This document shows, one piece after another, positions 1-6,016 of a stretch of 6,016 nucleotides of DNA. Every line of letters begins with the position of its first letter. The first letter of the stretch is position 1. Source of the DNA: SAR324 cluster bacterium. Its GTDB lineage: Bacteria; Bdellovibrionota; UBA2361; JAAZON01. The stretch is from assembly GCA_012797725.1 (NCBI GenBank), contig JAAZON010000367.1, positions 1 through 6,016 of the forward strand, read 5' to 3'. The translations under genes and the position numbers were made by a program. The notes below the pieces were generated by a model. It made no database searches, had not been told where the DNA came from, and saw only the letters and a list, made by a program, of their open reading frames with translations.

Positions 1-1090
1 CGAGTAAATTTTCAAAGATTCTACCCAACATTTCTGGGTCAATTGACAACTCTTCATCAAAACTAGTATTTTCGTCAATCGTAAAGTTGTATGTTTCCAA
101 TGTTTCAAAAAAATCAACAAACCATTTGTCTGGAATTGAAAGTGTATTGTGAAATTGCGATTGCAAATCTCCATTTGTCCTTTTATAGAAGTCATCGTCA
201 TGTGGAGAAAAAAGTCCGCCGTTTAAGTAGGGAATCAATGAGTATGAGTTACTATAGAAGGGATCTTTTCTTGATCTGGGATGTTGATTTAATACCTCGA
301 AAAATATTGGCTCAAGTACGGTATGGTAATAATCGGGATACTTCTTTACAGCTTCAAGAGAAAGTAGCTCTTTTGGCATGAGAGAAATTCCAGCTTCACT
401 TTGTTTTTCTTTTAGGAACCAACAAAAGATAATTCTACCTATCAATCTAACAGCAAACTCAGAAACTGTCTTGCCTTTAGCCGTTGTTGAAGGCAGTTTA
501 AGCATCGGCTTGAACGACTCTCCATTGTCTTCTGGATTCATTTTGCCGCCAACCAATTTCAAAAAATTCTTAGCTATTTCACGATAAAATTCTTTGTTAA
601 CAACTTCCAGTGAAAATCTGCCTTTTAAATCATCAAAGTTCTGGATTGTACCCTTGGTAAGAAGAAATTTAGTAGGAGTATTTACCTTAGCATTAGCTCC
701 CAAGAAAAACGAATATCTTCTAGGGTTGGAATAGGCAAGCGTTACTTTCCCTTTCTCTGTTCTCTGAGGGTTAGCAGTCATTAGCGAAAGTCTCCAATCG
801 TCGCCACCAGGAGAATGAAATACGGCAAGAGCCTGGAAAGTAGCACTTTGCTTCATGACTTGAAATGCATCCTTTGCAAGTGCTATGCGTTTGTTAAAAG
901 AACCTGAATATTCGAATTCAAAAACATGGAGATCTAGAGATTCACTCCTACCAAGGCTATGCGCCTTGTCGAAAGATTTATAGTTGCTTGTAGAAATTGG
1001 CCTAATGTCGCTTTTGAAGTCCTTGAGAAAAACCTCTTTTAAGAAGCTAATAAACTGATCTCGGTTGTATTTTTCATTTAAGTTCATCAT
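1..1090 (-). CDS. Type IIG / Eco57I-like restriction-modification protein, N-terminal part (3' end outside window)
   Basis: Translating the minus strand from 1090 gives 363 uninterrupted codons running off the left edge. The visible part resembles the N-terminal half of Type IIG (Eco57I-like) fused restriction-methylation enzymes. Residues 48-105 look like their degenerate nuclease region (LDLHVFEFEYSG, then DDWRLSLM). Residues 122-180 follow the family pattern from PRRYSFFLGA to FSLEVVNKEFYREI. RLIGRIIFCWFL (215-226), IPYLNGGLF (286-294) and LSIDPEMLGRIFENLL (348-363) are the helical segments that normally lead into the adenine-N6 methyltransferase domain. The expected SAM-binding and NPPY motifs lie beyond the edge, so methylation is inferred. 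The expected reaction is sequence-specific adenine methylation plus cleavage of unmodified DNA. The start at 1090 overlaps the helicase stop (ATGATG, 4 bp), with only a weak AGAG upstream, so translational coupling is likely; the next codon is also ATG. A methylase without its own nuclease activity is possible. Confidence 0.82.
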   Translation of the reverse strand, partial: MMNLNEKYNRDQFISFLKEVFLKDFKSDIRPISTSNYKSFDKAHSLGRSESLDLHVFEFEYSGSFNKRIALAKDAFQVMKQSATFQALAVFHSPGGDDWRLSLMTANPQRTEKGKVTLAYSNPRRYSFFLGANAKVNTPTKFLLTKGTIQNFDDLKGRFSLEVVNKEFYREIAKNFLKLVGGKMNPEDNGESFKPMLKLPSTTAKGKTVSEFAVRLIGRIIFCWFLKEKQSEAGISLMPKELLSLEAVKKYPDYYHTVLEPIFFEVLNQHPRSRKDPFYSNSYSLIPYLNGGLFSPHDDDFYKRTNGDLQSQFHNTLSIPDKWFVDFFETLETYNFTIDENTSFDEELSIDPEMLGRIFENLL

Positions 1091-4000
1091 ACTAATTGCT
1101 CTGCAAATAGAAGCAGTTCTTCTTCGCCTTCCGTGCGACCCGCCCTGGTAAGCATGTTACGTATATAAGTTTCGGGAACAATTTCCAAGAGCTGCTGGTA
1201 GGCTTTTTCGACATTCCTGAGGTCCAGGCGCGAGATGTCTTTCAAAGAACCATCGCTCAAGTCATCCAGTGTTTTAATAATGGAAATGATGTCCTCGCAA
1301 TAATCACGGGTTGTAGGTATTTCATCTGCAATTACCTTAAGAACATGAATTGCTTTAGCCCTTCGACCTTGAATCTTTGGTAACTCATGCTTACCAAATA
1401 GCTTCTCCTTGGCTGTATTAAATGCCATGATAAAGTCGTCACCAACTGACTCTCCCTTATCTTCTGGCTTCGCTTGGAAGTAAGATAAAGCAGATTCAGC
1501 AGCCACAACATCGGCTTCTACTTGATCTACGCCATAGGTAAAAATGGAGTTAGAACCTTTCTTTCCGAATACAATTACACCCTGTTTTCCAGTGTCACTA
1601 CGTTTAATCCTGCTTCTCCTTGGCAAACTGTGGATTTTATCCATGTCCGTAGTTTTAAGAGCCTTCTCATAGGCTTCTCGATGAGGAGCGTCCCAGGACA
1701 ACTGTTCGTCTTGTTGTTTGGCCTTATCAAATTCATCTTTGAAAAAGCTTGTTAATTCCTCATCATTTGTAAGAGTTCTCGTATCACTACCAACAACGGC
1801 ATTAATAAGCTTTATTTTTAGGGTAGAGATTGATTTAAGCCTGGTTTCTTCCTCACCAACGGCTGTTGGGAAACAGTTGTAAACATAGAGATAATCAAAT
1901 ACTTTTTTGTTAATACGATTGATACGACCTACTCTTTGGATCACTCTAGTGGGATTGTAAGGAATATCGTAGTTGATAACGATTCCAGCTCTGTGAAGAT
2001 TGAAGCCTTCGCTTAGCGCATCAGTTGCCAATAAGACGTCGTAGTCGTCCTCCTGCAACTCTTGAGGATAGGAAGCATCAAAGTTTGCTTTAATAACTTT
2101 TTTATAGGTATCAGTACCTTCAGCGGCTGTATATCTCGTAACACGATCAAAACCACGCTTCTGCAATTCTCTGTGAAGGTAATCAACCGTATCTTTGTAG
2201 CTGGAGAAAATAACTATTTTTCTGTCTGGGTTTTCTGACAAAAATCCTTTAAGCTTTGATACAAGTTCGTCTAGCTTTGGATCCAGATCAGCATAATTTG
2301 AATTGGAATACCATTGACGATGAATCGACTTGAGAAGTTCAGTGTCATGTCGGACATCCTCAATAAACCGAGGATTAAGCAGGCTCTTTTCAATTTCTAG
2401 AAATCCTTTCTTGCTTCTCAAAAGTTCCAAATCTTGAGAAAGAGAATCGCCTTCTTCTCCGTCTTCCAAATCGTAATCTTTAGGATCTGGAAATTGCCCC
2501 TTTTTCATAATCGGCACAGATCCAAGTTCATTCCACCAATTTTCAATTTTTTCATTGGATTCAATCATCTTTTCAAGAGTAGAGCGGAATGCATCTCTAG
2601 AACTTTCGAAACGCATAACCAAAAGTCGTCTCATAAATTGTGCCAAGTTAGATTGAGCAATTCTAATATCTTCGACATCCTCAAATTCTTCCTTATATTT
2701 TTCAATGAACTTTTTTCTACTTTCATCACTCATGTACTCTGAAGCGGTTGGTTTATAACGAGCTCCTATGAATCCTTGATTTTCTGGCTTTGTGATCAAA
2801 CCTAGCGTTTCAATATAGAGGTCGTACAAATCTCCCAGGTCGTATTCGAGTAAGTTGGGCCCCTTCACTTCTGAGAAGTCCACGCCTTGAGCAGCTAAGT
2901 CTTCTCGATATCTGGTGATATATTTAAGATCTAACCTGGAACGACGAATAAGAATAGGTTCAATGAGTCTTCGTTGTTCGATTGCTATTTCTTTTGCTTC
3001 CTTATCAACTTCATCCGCATTTAGGTCTCTTGCCATGTCTCGCCTTAATTTTTTGTATCGCTGAATTAGCTCTCGATATCTCAAACTCAAGTTATCAACA
3101 GAACGCATCGTGGACTGACCAGGAGTTTGGAAGAGCTTTAGAAGGGCAAAAACATCTTTGGGGTCATTGTTAAAGGGTGTTGCAGTAAGTAGGAGCACTT
3201 TGTTATCAGGGTTTCCTCTACAAACTTGGTGAAGTAGTTTGTAATCGTTTGTATCTTCGTTACGATATCGGTGAGCTTCATCCAACACGAATAAAATTGG
3301 CTCTCTGGAATCTTTGTATCTGTCATAAACTTCATTTATCTTGCCTGAGCTGAAAACTTTTGATCCACGAATACCAAACTGTTCTTTATAGTCATCCCAC
3401 TGAGGAATAAGATGCGGTGGCGAAATGATAACCGTACGCATGTCCATATTGTGAGCCACAGCCGCAGAAATAATACTTTTACCTAAGCCAACGACGTCGG
3501 CTAAAATTGCCCCGTCGTATTTTTTCAGTTTATCAATGACCATCTTGATAGCATCAATCTGGTACTCGAGATCGTTATACAAACCCTTTGTGATGACTTT
3601 AGGGGTTTGAAGTGAATTCACTTCAGTTTGATGGAACAATTCATGTAAAATCCGAATGTAAATATCGTAGGGATCAGGAACAGCATATTTCCAAATTCGG
3701 GGCTTGATGGTCTTTATAAAATCATCCTTAGTATTAATGTCAGCGATTGCAATGGACTGAGAATCACTCCACATACGTTCAAACTCAGATTGATATTCCG
3801 TGAATTTGCTCTTTTCTCTGCTAGAATCGTTTAGTTCTCCTTGGCCAATTAAGCCTCTGTAAGTTAAATTGCTTGATCCCATAAACATGGTTCCAGGAAA
3901 GTCGCCACTTTGGGAAGCTTCTGATTTGTTATGAACTAAGTAAAATTTCCCATGATAGTCAGAAACTGTTTTCCGAATTTCCAACGTTCCGTTTTTAAGC

Positions 4001-4371
4001 TTCTCAATATATAGATCAAAAACTTCATTTGATTGATCACTATCGAAAATATCACTGTCATTCATAAAGCCTACAAACGCATCAACGTAATTTAACTTGC
4101 GAACTGTTCTGGAATTAGTGTTGTCACGAGATTGCCATTTGGAGAGATCAATGTCACCTTCTTTTGACTGTTGAACAATCTTGGGGATTAATTGAGGGTC
4201 AACTTCCAAACCTACTAAAATTCTAATCTTTTTATCTTTCAATTGTTCGAATAAAGCTTGAAATCCTGAAAAATAAAAAAAACCAACTGCAATGTCTACG
4301 CTGTCGGCAGTTTGGAGAGCATTCTTCAAGGCCTCCTGCAATGTCTGGTTTTTATTATCAATCAATGCCAT
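1087..4371 (-). CDS. PLD-domain / Snf2-type helicase (DNA translocase of a defence or R-M module)
   Basis: This is a complete 1094-residue protein. Residues 1-205 form a phospholipase-D-like domain of the kind found N-terminal to Snf2 helicases: SVDIAVGFFYFSGF (24-37), YHGKFYL (139-145, H140 and K142), GSSNLTYRGL (165-174) and GELN (178-181). The Asp of a classical HxKx4D motif is replaced by His147. A superfamily 2 helicase core follows: Q-like YQIDA (270-274), Walker A VGLGKS (294-299, K298), Ia VIISPPHLIPQW (314-325), DEAH (364-367), III LLLTATPF (393-400), IV KIVIFSSYKDT (718-728), V LATDALSEGFNL (781-792) and VI QRVGRINRIN (812-821). All ATPase residues are present. Between motifs III and IV is a long, highly charged helical insert (about 420-700). 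The C-terminus (about 870-1094) is not recognised. The protein probably translocates on dsDNA in the cytoplasm with the downstream methylase-nuclease; whether the PLD domain cuts DNA is uncertain. The start lies 2 bp after the HTH stop with no strong ribosome site, suggesting coupling. Confidence 0.93.
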   Translation of the reverse strand: MALIDNKNQTLQEALKNALQTADSVDIAVGFFYFSGFQALFEQLKDKKIRILVGLEVDPQLIPKIVQQSKEGDIDLSKWQSRDNTNSRTVRKLNYVDAFVGFMNDSDIFDSDQSNEVFDLYIEKLKNGTLEIRKTVSDYHGKFYLVHNKSEASQSGDFPGTMFMGSSNLTYRGLIGQGELNDSSREKSKFTEYQSEFERMWSDSQSIAIADINTKDDFIKTIKPRIWKYAVPDPYDIYIRILHELFHQTEVNSLQTPKVITKGLYNDLEYQIDAIKMVIDKLKKYDGAILADVVGLGKSIISAAVAHNMDMRTVIISPPHLIPQWDDYKEQFGIRGSKVFSSGKINEVYDRYKDSREPILFVLDEAHRYRNEDTNDYKLLHQVCRGNPDNKVLLLTATPFNNDPKDVFALLKLFQTPGQSTMRSVDNLSLRYRELIQRYKKLRRDMARDLNADEVDKEAKEIAIEQRRLIEPILIRRSRLDLKYITRYREDLAAQGVDFSEVKGPNLLEYDLGDLYDLYIETLGLITKPENQGFIGARYKPTASEYMSDESRKKFIEKYKEEFEDVEDIRIAQSNLAQFMRRLLVMRFESSRDAFRSTLEKMIESNEKIENWWNELGSVPIMKKGQFPDPKDYDLEDGEEGDSLSQDLELLRSKKGFLEIEKSLLNPRFIEDVRHDTELLKSIHRQWYSNSNYADLDPKLDELVSKLKGFLSENPDRKIVIFSSYKDTVDYLHRELQKRGFDRVTRYTAAEGTDTYKKVIKANFDASYPQELQEDDYDVLLATDALSEGFNLHRAGIVINYDIPYNPTRVIQRVGRINRINKKVFDYLYVYNCFPTAVGEEETRLKSISTLKIKLINAVVGSDTRTLTNDEELTSFFKDEFDKAKQQDEQLSWDAPHREAYEKALKTTDMDKIHSLPRRSRIKRSDTGKQGVIVFGKKGSNSIFTYGVDQVEADVVAAESALSYFQAKPEDKGESVGDDFIMAFNTAKEKLFGKHELPKIQGRRAKAIHVLKVIADEIPTTRDYCEDIISIIKTLDDLSDGSLKDISRLDLRNVEKAYQQLLEIVPETYIRNMLTRAGRTEGEEELLLFAEQLV

Positions 4372-4373
4372 AG

Positions 4374-4562
4374 TTATTTGTTTTTCTTGTTAATAAATCT
4401 CTCAATGTCTTCCTTCTTATAACGTCTCACTCTTTTTACGCCTATCCGAATTGCTTTCAGCACGCCTTTTTTGTCCCACAGCCTAAGCGTATTAGGATGG
4501 ACTTTCAGTATTCCTGCTGCCTCACCCAGCGTTAATAGTTCTTCCATAGGTTTACTTACCAT
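4374..4562 (-). CDS. small MerR/excisionase-type helix-turn-helix protein
   Basis: This 62-residue protein consists almost wholly of one winged helix-turn-helix domain. LTLGEAAGILKVHPNTLRLW (10-29) is the helix-turn-helix with the TLRLWD recognition helix, and RRYKKEDIERFI (46-57) is the wing and following helix typical of MerR-like and excisionase-like domains. There is no C-terminal effector domain, and the tail is lysine-rich (NKKNK). It is first in the operon, and the helicase follows after 2 bp, so it may control the operon in the way that C proteins or small repressors control restriction-modification genes; this is inference. Start choice is uncertain. Met1 (4562) would be almost leaderless if the proposed promoter is right (about 5 nt of leader). 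Met6 (4547) would leave about 20 nt and still keep the whole domain. Neither has a convincing Shine-Dalgarno sequence. A recombination directionality (Xis-like) role is the main alternative, but no integrase is in view. Confidence 0.85.
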   Translation of the reverse strand: MVSKPMEELLTLGEAAGILKVHPNTLRLWDKKGVLKAIRIGVKRVRRYKKEDIERFINKKNK

Positions 4563-4573
4563 TAGATACTAAT

Positions 4574-4602
4574 AGAATACATAATGTTGAACTTTATTTC
4601 AA
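4574..4602 (-). promoter_or_regulatory. candidate sigma70-type promoter of the defence operon
   Basis: Read leftwards, TTGAAA (4602-4597, 5 of 6 to the -35 consensus) is followed after exactly 17 bp by TATTCT (4579-4574, 4 of 6 to the -10). The expected transcript start is near 4567, about 5 nt before the first ATG of the HTH gene. The -35 lies inside the inverted repeat at 4585-4604, so a protein bound there would compete with polymerase. A perfect TATAAT also occurs on this strand at 4615-4610 but has no acceptable -35 at 16-18 bp. This is a consensus match by eye only. Confidence 0.4.
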
Positions 4603-4604
4603 CA
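4585..4604. promoter_or_regulatory. 20-bp inverted repeat, candidate operator between divergent genes
   Basis: TGTTGAA (4585-4591) and TTCAACA (4598-4604) are perfect 7-bp inverted arms separated by 6 bp (CTTTAT), a spacing typical of sites for dimeric DNA-binding proteins. Each arm contains a TTGAA -35-like core: one facing the defence operon, the other facing the portal gene. The adjacent HTH protein is the obvious candidate ligand, giving autoregulation and possibly control of both directions. That link is inferred from position only. Confidence 0.5.
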
Positions 4605-4617
4605 GTTTCATTATAAC
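4587..4617 (+). promoter_or_regulatory. weak candidate rightward promoter for the portal leader
   Basis: TTGAAC (4587-4592, 4 of 6) and TATAAC (4612-4617, 5 of 6) are separated by 19 bp, which is longer than optimal. If used, transcription would begin near 4624 and give a leader of about 160 nt carrying the hairpin at 4670-4702 and the terminator at 4718-4769. I see no better rightward promoter in the gap, and the 15 bp between terminator and start codon cannot hold one. Transcription may instead come from a phage-specific promoter that I cannot recognise. Confidence 0.2.
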
Positions 4618-4669
4618 TTCAATCAGGCATTTTCACTTAGTAACATTAACGAACTAGCGATTTAAGGCT

Positions 4670-4702
4670 CAATTTTATAGTCTGAGAGCAGATATAAAAC
4701 TG
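4670..4702 (+). other. imperfect stem-loop in the intergenic leader
   Basis: In the rightward direction, TTTTATA (4673-4679) pairs with TATAAAA (4693-4699) and TCTG (4681-4684) with CAGA (4689-4692). G4680 is bulged and the loop is AGAG. CA (4670-4671) pairs with TG (4701-4702) across an A-C mismatch, and AGG/CCT (4665-4667 with 4703-4705) could extend the stem past a small bulge. No T-run follows on either strand, so it is not an intrinsic terminator. It sits 15 bp before the terminator hairpin, where an antitermination or attenuation element would be expected; that role is inferred. Confidence 0.45.
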
Positions 4703-4717
4703 CCTAACGAATCTATC

Positions 4718-4769
4718 GGGGCTTAGGTTTCTCTATTTTCAAAAGTAGACGAACCCGAGCCCCTTTTTT
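4718..4769 (+). terminator. strong intrinsic terminator just upstream of the portal gene
   Basis: Bases 4718-4739 pair with 4742-4763 in register as a 22-bp stem with two mismatches (A4725/C4756 and C4731/C4750) and a few G-T wobbles. The base is GGGGCT/AGCCCC and the tip lies at 4740-4741. Six Ts follow directly (4764-4769). The T-run is only on the rightward side, so it acts on plus-strand transcripts. No plus-strand gene precedes it in this window, and the portal start codon is 15 bp downstream. It is therefore either a regulated leader terminator or an insulator left from an upstream gene separated by the defence cassette. Confidence 0.8.
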
Positions 4770-4784
4770 GTTGCCTAAATTCAT

Positions 4785-6016
4785 ATGCCAAAACCAGAAG
4801 TAAAAGAAGTAAAAATCACCCAAGTAGCTAGATACCAACCTTCAGAGCGCGATGCAGCACTTCTGACCAAGTGGAAAGCCAGGTTCAAGCGTGCAAAAGA
4901 ATTCCGAGATCCATACCAATCCAAGTGGTTGCGGATGTATCGACTATATCGAGCATACCAACACAAACAAAACTATGCTTACAACACCAGGCTAATGCCT
5001 CCAATCGCTTTCGAAATAGTAAAAACTGTCGTGTCCAGGCTTGCTACAGCGAAACGCAAAACAAGAGTCATCCCCAGAGATAAAGCAGATATCCAATCAA
5101 CAGCCCTCGGTTCTTGGGCAGATCTTGTTAACTACGACTTTGACATCATTGAGTTGGCCAAGAAACTACCCGACTGGATTGAGTCATCTGTCTTATATGG
5201 CAACGGAATCGTAAAGCTTGCTTGGAAGGTAATAAGCAGAAAAAGAGGCAATGGCACAGTTAAAACGATTTACGACGATCCAACAATGATCTTGTGCGAT
5301 TTGTGGGACTTCCTCCCAGCTCCAGAGACAGAAGACCTTCAAGAAGGATGTCCTTGGCTAATTCACCGAATAATTAAACCCAAAGAAAAGATTACTAAAG
5401 AAGAAGAAAACCGAGATGAAAACAAGATTTACAAGAATCTTGAGTTTTGCGAACCAAAAGTGGTTGAGGACTGGAAGAAAGAACGCTACGAGATTAACAC
5501 TAAAAAGATGTCACAAATTGATGACGACATCAAGAAGGCAGAAACTGGAGAGAAAAAAGTACTTCCGGTCAAAAACGACCAAGAAAAACAGCTGGAGCTT
5601 TGGGAATGCTGGGACTATGAAGAAGATCAGCTGGTAGTTATTGCTAACGGTGAAGTAGTTATCAGAGATGATGAGAACCCTTACCTTGACGTTAACAACG
5701 GCCACATTTTTGTGGATCTTCCTGATATGTCACTCCTTTGGGAGTTCTGGGCAACCGGCCATGTTGAACCAGTTGAAAGCACCATCATGGAAATCGCCGA
5801 CCTGCGCAATCAAAGAATGGATGACGTTGTACTCATGCTCGACCCTGTAGTCAAAATCCGCAAAGATACTGGCATTACCAAGAATGATATTATTTTCTCC
5901 CCAGGAGCAGTTTGGGAACTACGAAAAATGGATGATGTGGTAATTGAACGACCACCAGACATTAGCCTGATGGGAGTCAATGAAGATAAACTTTTGCGCG
6001 ATGAAATCTCAAGAAC
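4785..6016 (+). CDS. phage portal protein, P22-type superfamily, N-terminal part (3' end outside window)
   Basis: The frame is open for 410 codons from ATG 4785 to the right edge; large portals of this type usually exceed 500-600 residues, so about a third or more is missing. The portal is the dodecameric ring at one capsid vertex through which terminase packages DNA and to which the tail attaches. Supporting segments in order are MPPIAFEIVKTVVSRL (71-86), WIESSVLYGNGIVKLAW (131-147, the wing-region pattern of portals), DLWDFLPAPET (172-182), the strand-rich region ELWECWDYEEDQLVVIANGE (271-290), WEFWATGHVEPVES (319-332) and IADLRNQRMDDVVLMLDPVV (337-356), which matches the conserved portal stretch before the stem. 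Residues 198-270 are a lysine/glutamate-rich insert with little family similarity. A stop (TAA, 4776-4778) lies three codons upstream and the next ATG is at residue 51, so 4785 is the only reasonable ATG, although it has no Shine-Dalgarno sequence. Confidence 0.87.
   Translation, partial: MPKPEVKEVKITQVARYQPSERDAALLTKWKARFKRAKEFRDPYQSKWLRMYRLYRAYQHKQNYAYNTRLMPPIAFEIVKTVVSRLATAKRKTRVIPRDKADIQSTALGSWADLVNYDFDIIELAKKLPDWIESSVLYGNGIVKLAWKVISRKRGNGTVKTIYDDPTMILCDLWDFLPAPETEDLQEGCPWLIHRIIKPKEKITKEEENRDENKIYKNLEFCEPKVVEDWKKERYEINTKKMSQIDDDIKKAETGEKKVLPVKNDQEKQLELWECWDYEEDQLVVIANGEVVIRDDENPYLDVNNGHIFVDLPDMSLLWEFWATGHVEPVESTIMEIADLRNQRMDDVVLMLDPVVKIRKDTGITKNDIIFSPGAVWELRKMDDVVIERPPDISLMGVNEDKLLRDEISR

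Larger units (their letters stand above)
4563..4784. other. divergent intergenic region, no gene
   Basis: This 222-bp gap holds the inverted repeat, the promoter candidates, the stem-loop and the terminator listed separately. The longest reading frame starting with ATG that I found on the plus strand (4584) has ten codons and no supporting features. I looked for a tRNA because phage boundaries often lie at tRNA genes, but found no cloverleaf or TTCGAAT-type T-loop. An imperfect direct repeat, TAACGAA-CTAGCG (4647-4659) and TAACGAATCTATCG (4705-4718), flanks the stem-loop; its meaning is unknown. Confidence 0.6.

Noticed and set aside
91..587. Plus-strand reading frames at 91-381 and 378-587
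   Set aside because: They lie antisense inside the continuous minus-strand Type IIG-like frame, which carries recognisable family motifs; their own translations show none.
1522..3335. Several 60-100 codon frames within the helicase region (for example 2434-2742 plus, 3138-3335 minus)
   Set aside because: All overlap the helicase, whose complete motif series fixes the true frame; the short translations look like out-of-frame products.
4640..4770. Possible tRNA or attachment site in the intergenic region
   Set aside because: No cloverleaf can be built: there is no D-arm/anticodon/T-arm spacing and no TTCGAAT-like loop. The stable structure is better explained as a terminator.
4781..5850. Short frames over the portal region on both strands (4781-4966, 4871-5083, 5416-5637, 5511-5705, 5668-5850)
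   Set aside because: The portal frame runs unbroken from 4785 to the edge with conserved portal segments; the others are shadows.
1..6016. Recoded stop codons or frameshifts
   Set aside because: TGA ends the helicase exactly at the overlap with the next start, TAA ends the HTH gene, and no in-frame stops interrupt any gene.
1..6016. CRISPR array or insertion sequence
   Set aside because: I saw no regularly spaced repeats, transposase-like protein or terminal inverted repeats; the only repeats are the short intergenic ones described.

Overview
The window has two divergent parts separated by about 220 bp of regulatory-looking DNA. It is A+T-rich by eye and reads cleanly in the standard bacterial code: TGA and TAA are used as stops and no in-frame TGA interrupts any gene. 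This points to a bacterium or its phage, but nothing here fixes the phylum. None of the four starts has a good Shine-Dalgarno sequence, which could be a host trait, though four genes is a small sample.

Left part (1-4562, minus strand): a tightly packed three-gene operon read leftwards. First is a 62-residue MerR/excisionase-type helix-turn-helix protein. Two bases after its stop comes a 1094-residue protein with an N-terminal phospholipase-D-like domain and a complete Snf2-type superfamily 2 helicase core. Its stop overlaps the start of a third gene by 4 bp. That gene is open at the left window edge (363 codons seen) and matches the N-terminal half of Type IIG/Eco57I-like restriction-modification enzymes. 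The likely reading is a phage-defence or restriction-modification module: the methylase-nuclease polypeptide recognises and marks DNA, the helicase translocates on DNA and may cut through its PLD domain, and the small HTH protein acts as controller.

Intergenic part (4563-4784): a 20-bp inverted repeat (TGTTGAA-N6-TTCAACA) whose two arms hold -35-like boxes pointing in opposite directions, then an imperfect hairpin, then a 22-bp-stem intrinsic terminator with six Ts. The terminator faces the rightward gene and ends only 15 bp before its start codon, so it looks like a regulated leader (attenuation or antitermination).

Right part (4785-6016, plus strand): the first 410 codons of a phage portal protein of the large P22-type portal superfamily, open at the right edge. 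A portal gene next to a defence operon suggests that the module is carried by a phage or prophage, or lies at a prophage boundary. The missing flanks (methyltransferase catalytic part on the left, terminase and capsid genes further out) would decide between these.
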